Origin: Clostridiales bacterium UBA4080
GTDB taxonomy: Bacteria > Bacillota > Clostridia > Lachnospirales > Vallitaleaceae
Length of the DNA stretch: 28,030 nt
NCBI GenBank assembly: GCA_002381865.1
Contig: DFYO01000022.1
Span: forward strand, 1 to 28,030
Reading direction: 5' to 3'
Made by a program: the position numbers and the translations under genes. Shown piece by piece: positions 25,171 to 28,030 of this stretch (its first letter is position 1; the number at the start of each line of letters is the position of its first letter). Under the pieces are notes generated by a model. The model saw nothing but the letters and a program-made list of their open reading frames with translations. It was not told the origin of the DNA and ran no database searches.

Positions 25171-25463
25171 TAAGTTCTCCTTGTTATTGTATTTTCTTTT
25201 TTAATTAGCAAAAGATAGCCCACAAGTATTATAAACGTAGCAATAATCAAAAACTCAATAATAATGGTTTTATTAGCTATATGACTTAAAGCTTCGTATT
25301 GTGATGGCTCAATTAACCCATTCAACATATGTTTTTGTATATACCTTAATTTCTTCATCTCAAAAAACAAATAAATAGAATTTAAAATGGTAAACGTTAT
25401 TGCATATATTATAAGAAATCTATTTTGCTTTAAAAAAGCTAATAATTGTTTAATGATAATCAC
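25170..25463 (-). CDS. Small membrane protein, two helices, unusual start
   Basis: 97 residues. Hydrophobic segments lie at about 15-34 and 66-88, with a charged middle (EMKKLRYIQKHMLNGLIEPSQYEALSHIANK) and a basic tail. AAAGGAT abuts the GTG at 25463, which is too close for normal initiation. In-frame ATT codons three and nine bases on have better spacing, so the true start is unsure. It is coupled by a TAGTG overlap to the frameshifted gene at 24965-25170. No family recognised. Confidence 0.5.
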   Translation of the reverse strand: MIIIKQLLAFLKQNRFLIIYAITFTILNSIYLFFEMKKLRYIQKHMLNGLIEPSQYEALSHIANKTIIIEFLIIATFIILVGYLLLIKKENTITRRT

Positions 25464-25480
25464 ATCCTTTTGTTTAGCAA

Positions 25481-25860
25481 TTAATCAAGTTCTTTCCAAT
25501 TTTTCAGTGGATGGAGCGTTACTTTAAAATCTAGCGTTGGTAAATTTTTCCGTTTTTTGTTCTCTTCAATCGTAGCTTCAAAAATAAAACCACTTCAAAG
25601 TTTAGTAGCTTTACGGTGGTCTTTTACTTTTTTATAATCCTTTACATCTTCAATACTCTTTGCTTGAATACATCTATCAAACCGAATCTTCTATAGCCAA
25701 CATTTAAAGTCCTACGGATGTATTTCTGCACTATTACAATCTATGTAATGTCAAAGTCCCAAGGATTGTGTTCTAAACAGGACTACCTAAAATTATATTT
25801 GGAAGTTCAAACTTCTCCATTCCTAGCTTTGAACATGAGTCACAGCGCAAATTTTCGATA
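25481..25860 (-). pseudogene. Decayed coding sequence
   Basis: No intact gene is present, but one minus-strand frame from about 25740 down to TAA at 25483-25481 reads as protein-like segments broken by in-frame stops. Examples are RFDRCIQAKSIEDVKDYKKV and LPTLDFKVTLHPLKNWKELD. A different frame at 25790-25860 gives ENLRCDSCSKLGMEKFELP, with a CxxC that recalls a zinc ribbon. The pattern fits an old gene with several stops and at least one frameshift. I cannot name the family. Codon-like texture is the only evidence. Confidence 0.3.
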
Positions 25861-25886
25861 GTTCTGATTTATTTGTTTTATTTTGT

Positions 25887-25921
25887 AATTTGCCCACCAT
25901 TCAAAAAACAGTGGGCAAATT
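25887..25921. terminator. Inverted repeat, possible weak terminator
   Basis: A perfect 11-bp pair, AATTTGCCCAC (25887-25897) and GTGGGCAAATT (25911-25921), with a 13-base loop. It lies about 135 bases after the 26056-26520 gene on the minus strand. No good T-run follows on either strand, so termination would be weak. It overlaps the end of the 44-codon ORF at 25901-26035. Confidence 0.5.
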
Positions 25922-26035
25922 CATCTTAATGCTTGAAAAAAATCCTAGATTCATTAATTTATCAATATAAAAATAGCTTGTCTCAAAATGGCTAAAATCA
26001 TTCATATTGATACCTAGGTGGTGTCTGATATACAT
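25901..26035 (-). CDS. Possible 44-residue ORF or gene remnant
   Basis: It starts with ATG at 26035, just after the 26056-26520 gene, and ends in the inverted repeat. The translation (MYIRHHLGINMNDFSHFETS, then YFYIDKLMNLGFF) looks protein-like, rich in aromatic residues and helix-forming. The open frame continues upstream of the ATG into the end of the previous gene. There is no clear ribosome-binding site. It could be a small protein, or the remnant of a longer gene that also left the decayed sequence at 25481-25860. Confidence 0.25.
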   Translation of the reverse strand: MYIRHHLGINMNDFSHFETSYFYIDKLMNLGFFSSIKMNLPTVF

Positions 26036-26055
26036 CCGAAGATTTCCCAATCTAA

Positions 26056-26520
26056 TTATTCTTGCATAGCTATTTCTTTTAACTCTTCAAATACTCCAAA
26101 CACCTTTCCAATTGGAATATATACTCCTTTATCAGTTATTACCGCGTTGCTTTTTCTAATTAAAACATTATACTTTTGTAGTCGGATTTGAATACTTTCG
26201 CCTGCTCTCGTACCATTTGTCCAGTCAGGAATAAAGATATAAATTTGATTGCCTAATTCCTTCATTTGACTATCGATTATATCTTTATTATCTTTCAAAT
26301 ATTTTTCATGAGAGACATCTTGGTAATAATGCTCTATTCTTATCATATCTGCTTGAGTATAATCCGTGTAGATTTTTGTTAAATCTCTAACCAAAAAGAA
26401 GAACAATGCAATTGCTATTAAGCCTGCAATAACATAAGTATTGCTCTTTTTATTTTTGTACATATAAATAATACCCGTTAGTGCTGCAAAAAACATAATT
26501 AATCTAATTCCTACAAGCAT
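26056..26520 (-). CDS. Membrane-anchored protein of unknown function
   Basis: 154 residues. Two hydrophobic segments (about 4-20 and 28-46) lead to a soluble C-terminal domain (about 50-154) with mixed alpha/beta character (NQIYIFIPDWTNG, ITDKGVYIPIGKVFGVFEEL). The two-helix hairpin leaves both termini on the same side; which side is not clear from charge. AAGGAG lies before the ATG. It is 28 bases downstream of the 26549-27670 secreted-protein gene, so they form a two-gene unit. Not recognised. Confidence 0.75.
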   Translation of the reverse strand: MLVGIRLIMFFAALTGIIYMYKNKKSNTYVIAGLIAIALFFFLVRDLTKIYTDYTQADMIRIEHYYQDVSHEKYLKDNKDIIDSQMKELGNQIYIFIPDWTNGTRAGESIQIRLQKYNVLIRKSNAVITDKGVYIPIGKVFGVFEELKEIAMQE

Positions 26521-26548
26521 AGTATTACTCCTTATTAAAAAACTATTC

Positions 26549-27670
26549 CTAGAATTCTGATTTAAATTTCAAATTCCCAACTTTATAATAATCAACTGCT
26601 TCTTTATACATAAAAGTAGCTGATGTATTCCTGTATTCATACGCTTTTTTATATAATGTGCTATAATTGGGACCTTGTTTCCATCCATTGTCAACCATAT
26701 AATTTTTACCTACGCCCGCAATAGTTGATTCATATTTGAATTTTGAATGGTACCTTGCGGAAATTGCTTTATAATCATAACCATTTCCGTATCCCGGAAT
26801 ATACTTATATATTCCCGTGTATTTTAAATACCCCTCTTCATATAGTTTTACCTCAAGAAAGTCCTTATTTGTAGTAGAAATTGGCACACTATCTCCATAA
26901 AGTTTTAGTAATAATGTAACCGGAGCATATTTGTCAATTATTGAAGATACAAAATATATCGCACTAGAAGAAATAGCCTTTGACAAATATGCTTTTGTAC
27001 CCGAACCTGAAGTTAACACTTTATACTTCGAAACTAACGGAGTTGGTGTTTTAAGAATTTCATCAGTATACTTAACTCCATTTATTGTATAGTATGAAGT
27101 ATTATAATATGTCAAACTATCAGTTGCTACATTTCCATCTAAAGAAGCAATTACTCTATTTTTCAATATTAATTCATTGATAGCTTCTTTTTTCCCAAGT
27201 ATTTCACTTTTGCTTACAATCTTACTTGGGCTATAAACTGTAAAAATTGTATCTGTGCCCGACAATTCTTCTTTTGACATGTTACTATATTTCTGTGCAT
27301 TATCTCTCAGTTTTTCTGAAAGTTTATCGGATATACCATACGTTATTATAGCATTTTCCAATTCTTCATAATCTAATAAATCTATTTTGACTTCATACAT
27401 TTCAATGTATTTATCTAGCGCTACTTTAACTGCTTTTTTTTCACTTTTATCGATTTCATAAATATCTTCATCAATCTTTTTTAGCCTAATTTTTTTTACT
27501 CCAAGAGCATCTTTTTTATCTTTGGTCGAAAATTCTCCATGTCCTTTATCTACAACTTCAATAATATCAGCTGTTTTTTCTTGTTTATTATCTTTTGCAA
27601 ATGAAATATTCCCTAACATAATTATAAGCATAATAACACAAATAACTCCGCTTCTCAAATTAATCCTCAA
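26549..27670 (-). CDS. Secreted protein of unknown function
   Basis: 373 residues from a TTG at 27670; GGAGG lies about 10 bases upstream and no better start is seen. The signal peptide ends at about SFA (residue 25). The mature part has a Lys/Asp/Glu-rich N-terminal half (about 26-130) and a C-terminal half rich in Tyr, Ser, Thr and Gly (about 190-373), including YKYIPGYGNGYDYKAISA and YKKAYEYRNTSATFMYKEA. No enzyme motif, wall-anchoring motif or Cys-rich pattern is visible. The 26056-26520 membrane protein is its operon partner. It might be a wall-associated or toxin-like exoprotein; that is not supported beyond location. Confidence 0.75.
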   Translation of the reverse strand: MRINLRSGVICVIMLIIMLGNISFAKDNKQEKTADIIEVVDKGHGEFSTKDKKDALGVKKIRLKKIDEDIYEIDKSEKKAVKVALDKYIEMYEVKIDLLDYEELENAIITYGISDKLSEKLRDNAQKYSNMSKEELSGTDTIFTVYSPSKIVSKSEILGKKEAINELILKNRVIASLDGNVATDSLTYYNTSYYTINGVKYTDEILKTPTPLVSKYKVLTSGSGTKAYLSKAISSSAIYFVSSIIDKYAPVTLLLKLYGDSVPISTTNKDFLEVKLYEEGYLKYTGIYKYIPGYGNGYDYKAISARYHSKFKYESTIAGVGKNYMVDNGWKQGPNYSTLYKKAYEYRNTSATFMYKEAVDYYKVGNLKFKSEF

Positions 27671-27761
27671 AATATTTATACCTCCATTTTTTCATTACAT
27701 TTTAGTGTTCTTGTATTGTTAAGTGTTTTCTCAATTACTCTTTCGGATTCCGGAATTCATC

Positions 27762-27800
27762 ACACCAGTTGACGTGTCACAGGGACGGGGTTGGTGTCAC
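27762..27800. repeat. REP-like short repeat in the 27671-28030 gap
   Basis: GTGTCAC occurs twice (27774-27780 and 27794-27800) around AGGGACGGGG, with outer arms ACACCA (27762-27767) and TGGTGT (27792-27797) able to pair. Text of this kind (GTGTCAC, GGGACGG) is common in REP-type sequences left by or linked to Y1 (RAYT/IS200-like) transposases. It stands out as GC-rich in an A/T-rich gap. No transposase is present. The rest of the 360-base gap 27671-28030 shows no gene and no clear promoter. Confidence 0.4.
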
Positions 27801-28030
27801 ACTCCTTTATAATTCCTTCAAATTTCATATCTCCTTTTTTCAAACTTTTCCTCCCTCTTGTTTTTTTGGTGAAAAAGTACTACATACATTTAATGCCTAT
27901 ATTTCTCACTCTTGAATAACAACACAAATGAGTGCTGCTTTAGTATATTAAGTAACCGATTATTATTTTGTGCACAAATAACAAATCAATTATTAATACC
28001 AGATTAAACTGTTTTTTAGCTTATTCAATT

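Noticed and set aside
25464..26055. CRISPR array or phage attachment site in the 592-base gene-poor gap.
   Set aside because: No regularly spaced repeats, integrase or tRNA remnant; the content is better explained as decayed coding sequence plus one hairpin.

Overview
The window is A/T-rich, densely coded and free of rRNA and tRNA genes. A SleB-type cortex/cell-wall hydrolase, strong GGAGG ribosome-binding sites, many Lys/Ile/Asn-rich proteins, Cys-anchored lipoproteins and a Trk/Kdp-type potassium locus point to a low-GC, spore-forming Gram-positive of the class Clostridia. Genus cannot be fixed from sequence alone.

Layout. Positions 1-135 hold an array of hairpins sharing the core ATAGGAAAG, followed by a terminator and the sleB-like gene on the minus strand. 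A stand-alone plus-strand gene (1281-2078) has two AP2-like modules around a degraded HNH core. Next come three minus-strand genes: a small lipoprotein, a D-2-hydroxyacid dehydrogenase and a 730-residue DUF3160-type lipoprotein. Positions 6157-12365 form a potassium locus. A kdpD/kdpE pair reads left, with KdpD lacking the usual N-terminal KdpD/Usp module. Divergently, a TPR protein, two half-size TrkA proteins, a TrkH channel and a membrane-anchored OB-fold protein read right as a tight operon. A shared palindromic terminator (12356-12386) separates this from the convergent arginine operon.

Positions 12391-22473 are a minus-strand operon in the order argC-argJ-argB-argD-carA-carB-proA, with a good sigmaA-type promoter at 22506-22534. 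It makes ornithine by the acetyl-recycling route plus carbamoyl phosphate. The final position, where argF often sits, is occupied by proA. Neither argF nor proB is in the window. A GNAT acetyltransferase precedes the operon.

Positions 23082-28030 are different: a low-density accessory stretch of small membrane proteins, a small secreted protein with a T10 tract, a frameshifted two-helix gene in a translationally coupled three-gene unit, decayed coding sequence, a structured non-coding-looking block, and a secreted/membrane protein pair of unknown function. It ends in a REP-like repeat. This stretch, the AP2/dead-HNH gene and the 1-135 hairpin array are the least explained parts of the window. 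No single feature proves a new defence or signalling system.
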